A stretch of DNA of 49,908 bases from an uncultured Bacteroidia bacterium (GTDB taxonomy: Bacteria > Bacteroidota > Bacteroidia > J057 > CALAJH01). Position 1 is the first letter of the stretch, and the number at the start of each line of letters is the position of its first letter. The notes beneath the pieces were generated by a model, which was not told the DNA's origin, made no database searches, and saw nothing but the letters and a program-made list of their open reading frames with translations. Both the position numbers and the translations under genes were made by a program. Shown here in pieces: positions 16,589-24,798 of this stretch. The stretch is from positions 1 to 49,908 of the forward strand of contig CALAJH010000031.1 in assembly GCA_937922655.1 (NCBI GenBank). Reading direction: 5' to 3'.

Positions 16589-17362
16589 ATGGTGCGTAAA
16601 ACACTGCTGAAACGGGGCATGAAAATGTTGGCGGCGCCTATGCTGGCGGCGGCGACGTGGGCGATACTCGGGGCCGGCGCCCGCCACCTCGAAGACCGTC
16701 TTTGCAAACACGTCAACATCACCATAGATTCCCAAGAGGAGAATTACTTTTTGGACGTGGGCGCAATCAAAAGACTCATCGGCGCCGACGAAAAATTACG
16801 TGGCGCCCGCGTGGGGCAAATCGGCTTGGACGAACTCGAGCGCACGATTTTGGCCACGCGCTACGCCGAGGACGTTCAGGCCTATTTGGGTGCGGCCTGC
16901 ACCCTCAACGTCCATATCAAACTCAAAAAGCCCGTGGCAAGAATCGTCAATACCGACGGTACGGGCTTTTATCTCGACCGTAACCGAGAACCCATGCCTC
17001 TTTCCGGACATTTTTCCGCCCGTACTTTGCCCGTGCGCGGAATGTTCTCCGAACGCGTGGACAGCCTTGGTCAAGCCGCCGATTCGGGCCTTGTCCGACT
17101 TTTTCCCATGCTCAATTACATCCACGAAACCCCGTTTTGGAAGGCGCAAATTGCGGAGGTCGTTACCCTTCCCGACGGCGAAATCATCCTTTTTCCCCAA
17201 ATCGGTCGAACGCCGATTCATTTCGGCGGCGTGGAAAATTACCCCGAAAAGTTCGAGCGTTTACAACTCTTTTATCGAAAAATTCTTGGCGGATTGGGCT
17301 GGAATTACTATCGCTCCATCAGCGTCAAATACGACAATCAAGTTATCGGCGAAAAGCGTTAA
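16589..17362 (+). CDS. ftsQ: Cell division protein FtsQ
   Basis: A 257-residue type II membrane protein: a short basic N-terminus, one membrane helix (MLAAPMLAAATWAILGAGA, ~13-31), then a periplasmic part with a POTRA-like region (~37-115: LDVGAIKRLIG, LDELERTILA, TLNVHIKLKKPVARI) and the Bacteroidota FtsQ C-terminus (DGTGFYLDRNREPMPLS, LPDGEIILFPQIGRTPIHFG, FERLQLFYRKIL, YRSISVKYDNQVIGEKR). It links the early and late divisome across the membrane. I start at ATG 16589 (MVRKTLLKRG); the frame stays open to a TTG at 16538. It is followed after 6 bp by ftsA, the usual order. Confidence 0.9.
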   Translation: MVRKTLLKRGMKMLAAPMLAAATWAILGAGARHLEDRLCKHVNITIDSQEENYFLDVGAIKRLIGADEKLRGARVGQIGLDELERTILATRYAEDVQAYLGAACTLNVHIKLKKPVARIVNTDGTGFYLDRNREPMPLSGHFSARTLPVRGMFSERVDSLGQAADSGLVRLFPMLNYIHETPFWKAQIAEVVTLPDGEIILFPQIGRTPIHFGGVENYPEKFERLQLFYRKILGGLGWNYYRSISVKYDNQVIGEKR

Positions 17363-17368
17363 ATAGAT

Positions 17369-18706
17369 ATGCCCTTAGGAATCAACGAGCGTAGGCCAAA
17401 CATGGACGAAATCGTCGTCGGCGTCGACGTCGGAACCTCGAAGGTTGCGGCCGTGGTCGGAAAATGGTCGGAAAACGATAAGATATCCATCATCGGTGCG
17501 GCCATGACCGATTGTAAAGGCGCCGAACGCGGCGAAATCACCGACATCAACGCGACGGTTCGCAAACTCGAAGAGGCGGTCAAACGGGCGGCGCAACAGG
17601 CGGCGGTCGAAGTCAAGTCCGTTCACGCGGGCGTGGGCGGCGCGCACATCCATTACAAAACCGCCAACCACATCATCACCAACAACCACGGCGGATATAT
17701 TTCCAAACAGGACGTCGAGCGCCTGATAGACGAGGTGTATAAATTCGACGCTTCGGGCGAACGGGTCATTTTGCACGTCATGCCGCAATACTTCGAGGTC
17801 GACGGCCAAAAAAACATCAAAGACCCGACGGGTATGGAAGGCTTGCGTTTGGCGGGACAATTTTTGGTCGTCAAGGCGGACACGCCCCCGACGCGCCACG
17901 TTTATACCTGCTTTAATCATGCGCGATTGGAGGTCAAAGACCTTATCGCCCAACCGATAGCCTCGGCCTATTCGACGCTCACGGACGAAGAGCGCGAAGC
18001 GGGCGTGTGCTTGGTGGACGTGGGCGCCGGTACCACGGACGTCGCCATCTATTCCGACGGACTGCTTCGCCACGTGGCCGTCATCCCCTTCGGCGGCGCC
18101 GTCGTTACCAAAGACGTGATGCGAGCCTGCGGGGTAACGATTGTCGCCGCCGAAAAATTGAAAACCCAATACGGCGCGGCGGTCGTTACCCCGCGCATGG
18201 AAATGGAACGAGTCGCCATCGCATCCGAATCCCATCCCAAGCGCGAAATTCACCGTACCATCCTCGTCGAGGCCATTCGTTGCCGGATGTGGGAAATTGC
18301 GGCGCAAGTCGCCAAAGAAATAGACGTCGCGGGTTATGGACGGGCCCTTCCAACGGGAATCGTCTTGACGGGCGGCGGCTCGCTTTTACCCGGCGTGGCC
18401 GACCTTTTTGCCGAGGTTACCTGTTGCGACGTGCGTTTGGGGCGCCCGACCGTCCTTTTGGGTATGGGATTGAGTCAAGAGGTTTCGCATCCGTCTTATT
18501 CGACGGCCATTGGACTGGTAGCCTACGGCCTTCGTCACGCTCCGTCGCAAAAATTGCCCTTCGCCAACCGAAAAATCGAAAACGAACCCGAAAATCGGAG
18601 TCGGCAACCCACCCAAGCCAAACCCGTCGAAGGCAAAGGCATTCTGGGAAAGGTCAAAAGCTTTTTCGACAACACCCTTAAAGAGGCTCACGACCTCATC
18701 GATTGA
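17369..18706 (+). CDS. ftsA: Cell division protein FtsA
   Basis: A 445-residue actin-like ATPase. Seen: 'EIVVGVDVGTSKVAAVVG' (phosphate 1, ~14-31), the SHS2 insert region (~85-180: VHAGVGGAHI, VILHVMPQYFEVDGQ, GLRLAGQFLVVKA), 'CLVDVGAGTTDVAIY' (phosphate 2, ~213-227), 'GGAVVTKDVMRACG' (~241-254), and 'GIVLTGGGSLLPGVADL' (adenosine, ~330-346). The last ~20 residues (GKVKSFFDNTLKEAHDLI) form the amphipathic membrane-targeting helix expected of FtsA. It tethers FtsZ filaments to the inner membrane. Start ATG 17369; ATG 17402 (MDEIVVG) is an alternative that fits FtsA N-termini as well. Confidence 0.95.
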   Translation: MPLGINERRPNMDEIVVGVDVGTSKVAAVVGKWSENDKISIIGAAMTDCKGAERGEITDINATVRKLEEAVKRAAQQAAVEVKSVHAGVGGAHIHYKTANHIITNNHGGYISKQDVERLIDEVYKFDASGERVILHVMPQYFEVDGQKNIKDPTGMEGLRLAGQFLVVKADTPPTRHVYTCFNHARLEVKDLIAQPIASAYSTLTDEEREAGVCLVDVGAGTTDVAIYSDGLLRHVAVIPFGGAVVTKDVMRACGVTIVAAEKLKTQYGAAVVTPRMEMERVAIASESHPKREIHRTILVEAIRCRMWEIAAQVAKEIDVAGYGRALPTGIVLTGGGSLLPGVADLFAEVTCCDVRLGRPTVLLGMGLSQEVSHPSYSTAIGLVAYGLRHAPSQKLPFANRKIENEPENRSRQPTQAKPVEGKGILGKVKSFFDNTLKEAHDLID

Positions 18707-18707
18707 C

Positions 18708-19268
18708 ATGACCCAAGTCGAAAAAAACTATCGCGACACGCCGGGGCTCGTTCCAACGTTCGCACGTGAATCTTCGAAGATTCCGATTGTCAAGTTCGGA
18801 CCCATGGTTGAAGGACGTCAATCGCGAAACGAGGGTGTCGATTCGTTTGTCGCCGCAAACCCATCCTCGTCTTCGAAACACACGATTATCGTAAAGCCCA
18901 TCGAAACATGTTTTCCAAACCGGGGTTGGTCTCCGAATATAATTCAAGTTCAAGGCAATTATTTCTTTTTTCAAACAAGACGCTTTTTCCGCGACAAGTT
19001 TTTTGAACGCTTCTTTCAAATCGAGGTGCGATTGGGGACGCTTGCGTCTAAAAATTTATTAAACCTTTTGCCAAAAAATCGTATTTTTGGGCACGGGGTA
19101 TTTTGGGAGAGGATAAATTTGACGCCGACGTTCATGCGGAGGCCCACGCTTTACGGCGGCTTGGGGCATCGGATAAAAACGAGAAATGATTGTAATTTTA
19201 TAAATGCCAAATACGACCAATCAATTCAATTTGCGACGAAATTCCGGCCCGAGTCAAAAATTCGTTGA
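18708..19268 (+). CDS. Doubtful ORF in the ftsA-ftsZ spacer
   Basis: An ATG one base after the ftsA stop opens a 186-residue frame ending at 19268. The first ~60 codons have a base usage not unlike the neighbours, but the rest is rich in Phe, Asn and Arg with no domain, signal or membrane segment, and overlaps a 107-residue antisense frame. I do not recognise it. It could be a fast-evolving division-associated gene, a decayed gene, or chance. ftsA and ftsZ are adjacent in most Bacteroidota, which makes a 709-bp gap unusual. Confidence 0.2.
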   Translation: MTQVEKNYRDTPGLVPTFARESSKIPIVKFGPMVEGRQSRNEGVDSFVAANPSSSSKHTIIVKPIETCFPNRGWSPNIIQVQGNYFFFQTRRFFRDKFFERFFQIEVRLGTLASKNLLNLLPKNRIFGHGVFWERINLTPTFMRRPTLYGGLGHRIKTRNDCNFINAKYDQSIQFATKFRPESKIR

Positions 19269-19360
19269 AATGCGCTTTCAATTTATTGTGGGAACAGATA
19301 AGTTTTTGATGTCCGGCGCATACCTTGGGTATTGCATTGACCACAATATTTTGGAAGGGG

Positions 19361-19393
19361 ATTGGCGCGGAACACATGAATATAATATATTTG
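19361..19393 (+). promoter_or_regulatory. Promoter candidate for ftsZ
   Basis: ATTG (19361-19364; one mismatch to TTTG), a 21-bp spacer, then TATATTTG (19386-19393), an exact TAnnTTTG. The -7 element is 22 bp before the ftsZ ATG, giving a leader of ~15 nt. This would let ftsZ be transcribed separately from ftsQA. Confidence 0.5.
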
Positions 19394-19415
19394 CAGGATT
19401 TATTTTTTAAGGGAC

Positions 19416-20873
19416 ATGGCATTGGATTTTGCACAACCCAAGCACGAGGACTACATCATTACGGCCCTTGGAGTAGGGGGGGGCGGCGGCAACGCCGTAA
19501 ACAATATGTATCGTTTGGGCATCAGCGGCGTTAATTTCATCGTCGCCAACACCGATTTGCAAGTGCTTACGGCCAGTCCCGTGCCGAACAAGTTGCAGCT
19601 GGGTGCAAAACTAACCAACGGCTTGGGTTCGGGCGGCGAACCCGAACGTGGGCGGCAGTCGGCGATAGAAAGCAAAGACGAAATTCGCAGGATGTTGGAA
19701 AACGGTACGCGAATGCTGTTCGTTACCGCCGGCATGGGCGGCGGCACGGGAACGGGAGCCGCACCCGTGGTCGCCGCCATTGCCAAAGAAATGGGCATTT
19801 TGACCGTCGGCATCGTAACCCTACCGTTTTTTCACGAAGGCCCTAAGCGTGTGCGTTCCGCATTGCAAGGAATCGAGGAGCTGGAAAAAAACGTGGATTC
19901 GCTTATCGTCATTAAAAACGACAACATCCGACTGGTCGCGGGAGCGAACACGAAAATGGCCGAGTGTCTCCTGCTCGTCGACCGCGTGCTTTACGACGCC
20001 GCACGCGGCATTGCCGAAATTATCACCAAACGCGGACTTATCAACGTGGATTTTGCGGACGTCTGTTCGATTATGCGCGACAGCAAGTGCGCCGTGATGG
20101 GCATAGGCTTCGGGCGCGGCGACGACCGTGCCGTTAAAGCCCTCACCGCCGCCGTTTCCAGTCCCTTGTTGGACAATCCTCGACTCGACCAATCCACGGG
20201 GATGATTGTCAATATCACTTCGGGCGAGGATTTTACCATCGACGAATTTTACGCCGTCATGGAAAAAGCCAACGAATTTACGGGGGCAAGCATGGACAAC
20301 GTCATCATCGGCCATACGTTTTCCGAGACCGATACCGACGGCGTAAGCATTACGGTGGTTGCCACGGGCTTTGAGCGCACGACGTCGCTTAAAGCGCCCG
20401 TATCGTCGGTTTCCGCCGCCATCCCCTCGTATCCTCATCCGACGCCCAAAGTTCAAACGCCCGTGGAAACTTTGCCTCCAACGAGCGTTGCGCTTCCGGC
20501 CGCCGTCGCCACGCCTCTCGCCGTCCCCGAAACGCCCGTTGCCGCGCCGCCGTTCGTGGCGCCAACCGAAGTTCCCGTTCCGACAAATGTAACGGAAACG
20601 CCGCCGCCCCTGCCCACTCCGCCTCCCGTCGAACCCTCGCAGTATTATCGTTACCGCGAAATTATCTCCCAAGCCAGCAGTCCGGGCTATGATTACCGCA
20701 ACCCCGCGGTACTCAAAAATTTGGAGGACGTACCCGCTTTTGAGCGAATGCAACGCGATTTCCATCAGCGGCCCGAATGGACGCAGACTTCCAAGCTCTC
20801 CGTCCAATACCATCCGCGACACGGCGCCGCCATTACCGACGTCAACGCCGCCATTTACCGGGACGTGGATTGA
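19416..20873 (+). CDS. ftsZ: Cell division protein FtsZ
   Basis: A 485-residue tubulin-like GTPase. The N-terminal ~315 residues are canonical: 'ITALGVGGGGGNAVNNM' (~15-31), 'FIVANTDLQVL' (~41-51), the tubulin signature 'GGGTGTGAAPVVA' (~108-120), 'LIVIKNDNI' (~164-172), and the T7 loop 'LINVDFADVCSIM' (~209-221), which completes the active site of the neighbouring subunit. From ~325 on the protein is a long Pro/Val/Ala/Thr-rich linker and tail, making it ~100 residues longer than a typical FtsZ. The C-terminus (DVNAAIYRDVD) does not look like the classic FtsA-binding peptide. Start ATG 19416, 10 bp after an in-frame TAA. Confidence 0.97.
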   Translation: MALDFAQPKHEDYIITALGVGGGGGNAVNNMYRLGISGVNFIVANTDLQVLTASPVPNKLQLGAKLTNGLGSGGEPERGRQSAIESKDEIRRMLENGTRMLFVTAGMGGGTGTGAAPVVAAIAKEMGILTVGIVTLPFFHEGPKRVRSALQGIEELEKNVDSLIVIKNDNIRLVAGANTKMAECLLLVDRVLYDAARGIAEIITKRGLINVDFADVCSIMRDSKCAVMGIGFGRGDDRAVKALTAAVSSPLLDNPRLDQSTGMIVNITSGEDFTIDEFYAVMEKANEFTGASMDNVIIGHTFSETDTDGVSITVVATGFERTTSLKAPVSSVSAAIPSYPHPTPKVQTPVETLPPTSVALPAAVATPLAVPETPVAAPPFVAPTEVPVPTNVTETPPPLPTPPPVEPSQYYRYREIISQASSPGYDYRNPAVLKNLEDVPAFERMQRDFHQRPEWTQTSKLSVQYHPRHGAAITDVNAAIYRDVD

Positions 20874-20913
20874 CATTCACCGTTAAGCGGACAAAACTTT
20901 ATAGCGGATACGG

Positions 20914-20971
20914 CCGTATACATGCTTTTTGCCGAGGTTTGAACCCCGGCGCGGCAAAACCATGTATACGG
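20914..20971 (+). terminator. Long interrupted hairpin after ftsZ
   Basis: CCGTATACATG (20914-20924) pairs with CATGTATACGG (20961-20971), and inside it TTTTGCCG (20927-20934) pairs with CGGCAAAA (20952-20959): 11 + 8 bp with a 2x1 internal loop. With wobble pairs the stem can be extended outward to ~20907. It begins 40 bp after the ftsZ stop. No T-run follows, so a structured 3' end or processing element is also possible. Confidence 0.6.
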
Positions 20972-21275
20972 TTGCGTCCATCATGTTATTGTTTCTCAAC
21001 TACCGTTTTATAATAATAACGGCAACCCGACTTGGGATGTAAATTTTTGTTTGTCGTTGTCGTTTGATTATGCACAAATTTGTAAAGTTGGGATGTCAAC
21101 GGTGGAAAAACACCGGCTCTTGGTACCATGGAAGCATTGTAATTTTACCCCGAAATCAACAAGCCGAAAGATTGTCGAAAATAGGCGGGTTGAAAAAAAT
21201 ACGTACGAAATTTGTTGGGGGGGCGCCTCAAACACAACTTTTACCTCCCGAAATTCGTACCCAAGTTAAAAAGCC
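20972..21275. other. Spacer between the ftsZ hairpin and the TPR gene
   Basis: About 300 bp. A frame from 21064 overlaps the TPR gene in another register and has no recognisable product. No promoter with an exact TAnnTTTG was found. I see no further feature. Confidence 0.4.
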
Positions 21276-22679
21276 ATGTGGATGCATTCGGAAAACGATT
21301 ACGACAACAGGCGCGTCGAAACCAACGCCGTTCGATTTGAAGAGTCGCTTCTGGAAAATTTTCCGGTACACTTCGACGCTCAAACGGTGCTTGAACTTTT
21401 CGATTACTTCATCGAAAAGGGCAAGACCGAAACCGCCTTTCGACTCATCGAATACGGCATGGAAGCCCATCCGCACGAGCCGGTTATGTTGTGCCGGCGT
21501 GCCGTTGCCCTCATGGAATTGCATCGTTACGTCGAGGCTTTTGTTTGTATCGAACGTGCGCTGGATATGGCTCCCGAAGACGAAGAAGCGTGGGTTGTCA
21601 AGGCCCAAGTTTTGGAGAAGACGGGCAATTGCGAACAGGCTTTGCAAACGCTTAAGCGGGGATTGATTTTTTTGGGTCCAAGCCCCGCCATAGATTTTGA
21701 GCTTGGGTTGATGTTTCAGAGCCGCGAAATGTATGAAGAAGCCTTGTCTCATTTTCGGTCCGCGTTGGAAAACGGCGGCCTTGAAGCCGCTTACGCCGAA
21801 TTGATTCTTTGTTACGAGGAGTTGGGTAGGGAGGACGAGTGCCTGCGATGGTTGGAAAGTCGTGCCGACCTTAATCCTTTCGATGCCGCCGCATGGTATC
21901 ACCTTGGATTGGCGCTAACCAAAAGCGAGCGTTACGAGGAGGCTATAGAAGCGTTTTTAAACGCCGTCGTTTTAGAGGAGGATAATTTTGCCCACCATTA
22001 CGCCTTGGCTTTGGCTTATGTTGAAGTCAAGCGTTATGCTCTCGCTATTCCCGCTCTCTTGGATGCGCTTGTGCTTTGCCCCGACGAGAAAATGATTCTC
22101 ATGTTTTTGGGGGAATGCTACGAAGAATTGGCCCAACCTTCGTCGGCCCGCATTTATTATTTGCGGTGTAAAAAATACCATCCTCGATACCCGGAAGCAT
22201 GGTACGGTGTTGGTTCGACGTTTGAGTCCGAAGGCAAATTTCTCGAGTCGGTGTATTATTACGAAAAGGCGTTGGAGCTCGACGAAAATTATTACGACGC
22301 GCTCTTGGGACTTGCCGCTTGCGAATACGAATTGGGCAACGAGGTTTCGGCATTTGAGGCTTTGGAAAAGGCCATTGCCCATATGCCCGAGGACGTTCTT
22401 TTGTGGGACGAATGGGCCGGACGACTCGAAGCCGACGGGCGCCTTGCCGACGCTTATGCCTTTGTCAAGCGCGGCTTGAATTACAATCCCGCTTCGCCCG
22501 AATTGATGTATCGCTTGGCGGCCTTGGCGTTCAAGCTCAATCGCGCGGCCGAATCTTTAGCCGCCTTTGAATCGGCGCTGATGGTGTTTTTCGACGGTCA
22601 TGAACAATTTTTCGAGATGTGCGTTGAAGCGGCGGACAAGCCTGCATATCGCGCTCTGGTCGCTCGTCATCGTAGGTAA
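21276..22679 (+). CDS. Tetratricopeptide repeat (TPR) protein
   Basis: A 467-residue protein composed of about twelve TPR units. The 34-residue pattern 'A...LG......G....A...Y..AL...P' recurs throughout, for example AWVVKAQVLEKTGNCEQALQ, DFELGLMFQSREMYEEALSH, AAWYHLGLALTKSERYEEAI, AWYGVGSTFESEGKFLESVY and ALLGLAACEYELGNEVSAFE. TPR arrays bind partner proteins; nothing shows which. No signal peptide is evident, so it is probably cytoplasmic. Start ATG 21276 (MWMHSEND); ATG 21282 is an alternative. Its 3' end overlaps the next gene by 80 bp in a different frame. Confidence 0.9.
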   Translation: MWMHSENDYDNRRVETNAVRFEESLLENFPVHFDAQTVLELFDYFIEKGKTETAFRLIEYGMEAHPHEPVMLCRRAVALMELHRYVEAFVCIERALDMAPEDEEAWVVKAQVLEKTGNCEQALQTLKRGLIFLGPSPAIDFELGLMFQSREMYEEALSHFRSALENGGLEAAYAELILCYEELGREDECLRWLESRADLNPFDAAAWYHLGLALTKSERYEEAIEAFLNAVVLEEDNFAHHYALALAYVEVKRYALAIPALLDALVLCPDEKMILMFLGECYEELAQPSSARIYYLRCKKYHPRYPEAWYGVGSTFESEGKFLESVYYYEKALELDENYYDALLGLAACEYELGNEVSAFEALEKAIAHMPEDVLLWDEWAGRLEADGRLADAYAFVKRGLNYNPASPELMYRLAALAFKLNRAAESLAAFESALMVFFDGHEQFFEMCVEAADKPAYRALVARHRR

Positions 22680-23445
22680 TACAAGCGGTGGCGCCGTCGC
22701 CCAAGTAAGCATCGCCGATTCGTCCATTTCCTTTGTCATGCCCGCCGTTTCTTACGGAGGAATGTTTCCCGTCGCTACGCTTGCCAAGCGTTTCGGCTAT
22801 ATCTCGCTTTTTGCTTTGGAATGCGGCTATAAGTTCAAGAAAAATTGGACGCTTACCGCCAACGGAGCCTATCTGTTCACGGACGTCGTTCGCGAGTCCG
22901 GTGTTTTTGACCGATTGGCGTTTTTGAAGTACGTTTCCGCCCCCGATGGTTCGGTTTCGGCCTATATTTTTTGGCCCGACAACAGCGGGGCCGGCTACGT
23001 GCCGACGTTTCAAGGACGAGGTTTTTCCCTTGCCCTTAAAGCCGGAAAAATATTCAACGCTCTTCGATTGCCCAAAAACAATCCCAACTCGGGCCTGTCC
23101 GTTGAAGCGGGCGTACAATTTGTGGAGCATCGAATTTTCGCCAATCTACCCATCGGTCGCGAACCCAACAACGTTTCAGGCGAGTATGCCAAAGGTTACG
23201 ACCGCTTGACCAACGGTTTGGGTCCCGTTGTGGCTTTGGGGTATCGCTTTTTTGGAAACAATCGTCTGATAAACTTTTTTTTAGCCGCCGAAGCGGGCTT
23301 GCATTTTACTCGAAGTCGCAGAAAAATCAACTACGATACCAATCAACCCGACGTGGCAACTCGTTCCGATGTTTTGGTTGGTTTTCGTTTTTCTTGGTGT
23401 ATTCCCATTTATCGAGTAGCGCCCGAAAAGTTTTATTATTACTAA
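22600..23445 (+). CDS. Outer-membrane beta-barrel protein candidate
   Basis: A 281-residue protein with an N-terminal signal peptide (basic stretch ALKRRTS, hydrophobic LHIALWSLVIVG, small residues ending GGAVAQ at ~35). The mature part has alternating hydrophobic strands and aromatic girdle residues (YISLFALECGYKF, WTLTANGAYLF, FSLALKAGKIF, LSVEAGVQFVEH, GPVVALGYRFFG, NFFLAAEAGLHFTRS, VLVGFRFSWCIPIY), the usual signs of an 8-12 stranded outer-membrane barrel. No specific family is recognised. Choosing ATG 22600 makes an 80-bp overlap with the TPR gene; it is preferred because it supplies the complete signal peptide. Followed directly by a terminator. Confidence 0.75.
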   Translation: MNNFSRCALKRRTSLHIALWSLVIVGNTSGGAVAQVSIADSSISFVMPAVSYGGMFPVATLAKRFGYISLFALECGYKFKKNWTLTANGAYLFTDVVRESGVFDRLAFLKYVSAPDGSVSAYIFWPDNSGAGYVPTFQGRGFSLALKAGKIFNALRLPKNNPNSGLSVEAGVQFVEHRIFANLPIGREPNNVSGEYAKGYDRLTNGLGPVVALGYRFFGNNRLINFFLAAEAGLHFTRSRRKINYDTNQPDVATRSDVLVGFRFSWCIPIYRVAPEKFYYY

Positions 23446-23473
23446 GCGTTGGTGTTCGTTGCGAACGCTTTTT
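23445..23473 (+). terminator. Terminator of the TPR/beta-barrel unit
   Basis: AGCGTT (23445-23450) pairs with AACGCT (23464-23469), with an alternative inner stem GTTCG (23454-23458) / CGAAC (23462-23466), followed by TTTTT. It starts at the last base of the stop codon. Confidence 0.65.
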
Positions 23474-23480
23474 CGGTCCG

Positions 23481-23507
23481 CTTTGCCGCCATCGGAGGAC
23501 GGCAAAG
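23481..23507. terminator. Second hairpin between convergent genes
   Basis: CTTTGCCG (23481-23488) and CGGCAAAG (23500-23507) pair perfectly around an 11-nt loop. It lies between convergent transcription units, 62 bp beyond the stop of the minus-strand gene. No T-run on the minus strand. Confidence 0.45.
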
Positions 23508-23568
23508 CCCGAATGTCGCCTTTTAACCGTCCGACGGACAATCCGCAAAACGGGCTTGCTTTCTTTGA

Positions 23569-24717
23569 TTATCTTTCTCGGCCCCGGTTAACGACGGTCG
23601 TGGCGACGTCGAGCAGATTGACGTTGCCGTCGCCGTTGGCGTCGAGGTATCTGGCGTTGATGGTTTCGCCTTGAAAGTTGGCGTTGGCGGGCCAATCTTC
23701 GGAGGGATAGGCCGCTTGCCATAGGGTGGAGGTTTGGGGACGTTCGGGGCCGACCAGCCCATAGCCTCCGGCAACGAAAAAGTAATCGAAAACATCGACA
23801 ATGCCGTCGTTGTTGGCGTCGCCGGGCCAAACGCACGCGCCGATGGAAAACGTTTGGGCCGACGGTTCCGACTCCGTTGTGGGTTGGGTGGCGGTGATTT
23901 TTAGTTTGTAGCCGTTGCCCGGTTCCAAAAATTCCGGGAGCGAAGCGTTAATCGTTTCCGAACCCGTGCCCGAAAGCGTGGCCAATGCCAACGGCGAGGA
24001 AAAGCCGCCTTCCGCATCGGAAAGTAGAAGGGTATAGACGTTGCCGTCATGGAAACTTCCTCCCGTAACCGTAAACGAGACGGCGATGTCGTTGCCCGGG
24101 CAGTATTGCGTGTTGGGGTTGGCGTTGATGGAGATTTCGGGAGTAACGACGGCTTCGGGGAGGGTGAGCGAGGAAGTGTATATGCGGTCGCCGGACGAAG
24201 AGTTGTTGTTGTTGGCGCAGTTGTAGGCAAGATAAAAGACGACGTTGCCCAATCCCGTAGCGGGGGCGTTCCATGTAAAGTTCCAAGTTTTGACGTTTGT
24301 GCCGGAGACGCCGCCGGAGTTGTGGTGAATATATCTTCTTGCGGAAAGACTGCCCGTGCCGTTGCCCGTGCTTGTGCCGGCTGCGGCGGTCCAGTTGCCG
24401 GCCATGGCGTTGCCCGAACCCAACGCCGTCATTTGAAAGCCAAATTTTGTCGTACCCGTACGGCTTACGGTAACCTCGACTTCATAGCTTTGCCCGGGTA
24501 CATAGGATTCAACGGCTTGGCCGTTTTGGCGAACGACGATTTGGGCGCTCGCTTCGAGGTCGGGATTGAGGCTGAAACCGGCATGGCACGAGCGGCAGGT
24601 GTTTTCGCCGGGCGCGCCCGTATTGGAAACCGGCGGACCGCTTGTATAGTCAACGGCATTGATTCCGATTAGCCCCACGAGCGTCAGTACTCCCACGACG
24701 AATAAATTTTTTTTCAT
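23569..24717 (-). CDS. Secreted 'choice-of-anchor V'-like protein with CxxCH motif and two dockerin-like repeats
   Basis: A 382-residue exported protein. Signal peptide MKKNLFVVGVLTLVGLIGINA (~1-21). Then 'GAPGENTCRSCHAGF' with a CxxCH motif at residues 41-45, a potential haem c site and characteristic of proteins annotated as choice-of-anchor V/Reeler-like. A beta-sandwich region follows (~50-185: FGFQMTALGSGN, WNFTWNAPATGLGNVVFYLAYN), then a second beta domain (~190-290). The C-terminus holds two calcium-loop repeats, 'GDANNDGIVDVFDYFFVAGGYG' (~297-318) and 'LDANGDGNVNLLDVATTVVNRG' (~358-379), in the pattern of type I dockerins. Dockerins bind cohesins; none is visible here. No T9SS tail is present. 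Confidence 0.88.
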   Translation of the reverse strand: MKKNLFVVGVLTLVGLIGINAVDYTSGPPVSNTGAPGENTCRSCHAGFSLNPDLEASAQIVVRQNGQAVESYVPGQSYEVEVTVSRTGTTKFGFQMTALGSGNAMAGNWTAAAGTSTGNGTGSLSARRYIHHNSGGVSGTNVKTWNFTWNAPATGLGNVVFYLAYNCANNNNSSSGDRIYTSSLTLPEAVVTPEISINANPNTQYCPGNDIAVSFTVTGGSFHDGNVYTLLLSDAEGGFSSPLALATLSGTGSETINASLPEFLEPGNGYKLKITATQPTTESEPSAQTFSIGACVWPGDANNDGIVDVFDYFFVAGGYGLVGPERPQTSTLWQAAYPSEDWPANANFQGETINARYLDANGDGNVNLLDVATTVVNRGRER

Positions 24718-24798
24718 TTGGAATGAATTTTGGGTGAAAACATATACGTCGCCTTAAACGTTCAATGATTTTGTATCGCATTGGGGTACAAACAACCG

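Noticed and set aside
18696-19019. Minus-strand frame of 107 codons in the ftsA-ftsZ spacer
   Set aside because: It overlaps the end of ftsA, lacks any recognised domain and opposes all surrounding transcription.
20931-20962. T-arm-like GGTTTGAACCC followed by CCA, suggesting a tRNA
   Set aside because: No matching acceptor stem, D arm or anticodon arm can be drawn in the 75 bases before it; the bases belong to the hairpin after ftsZ.
21064-21666. 200-codon frame overlapping the TPR gene start
   Set aside because: Most of it overlaps the TPR gene in another register, and its unique part has no recognisable feature.
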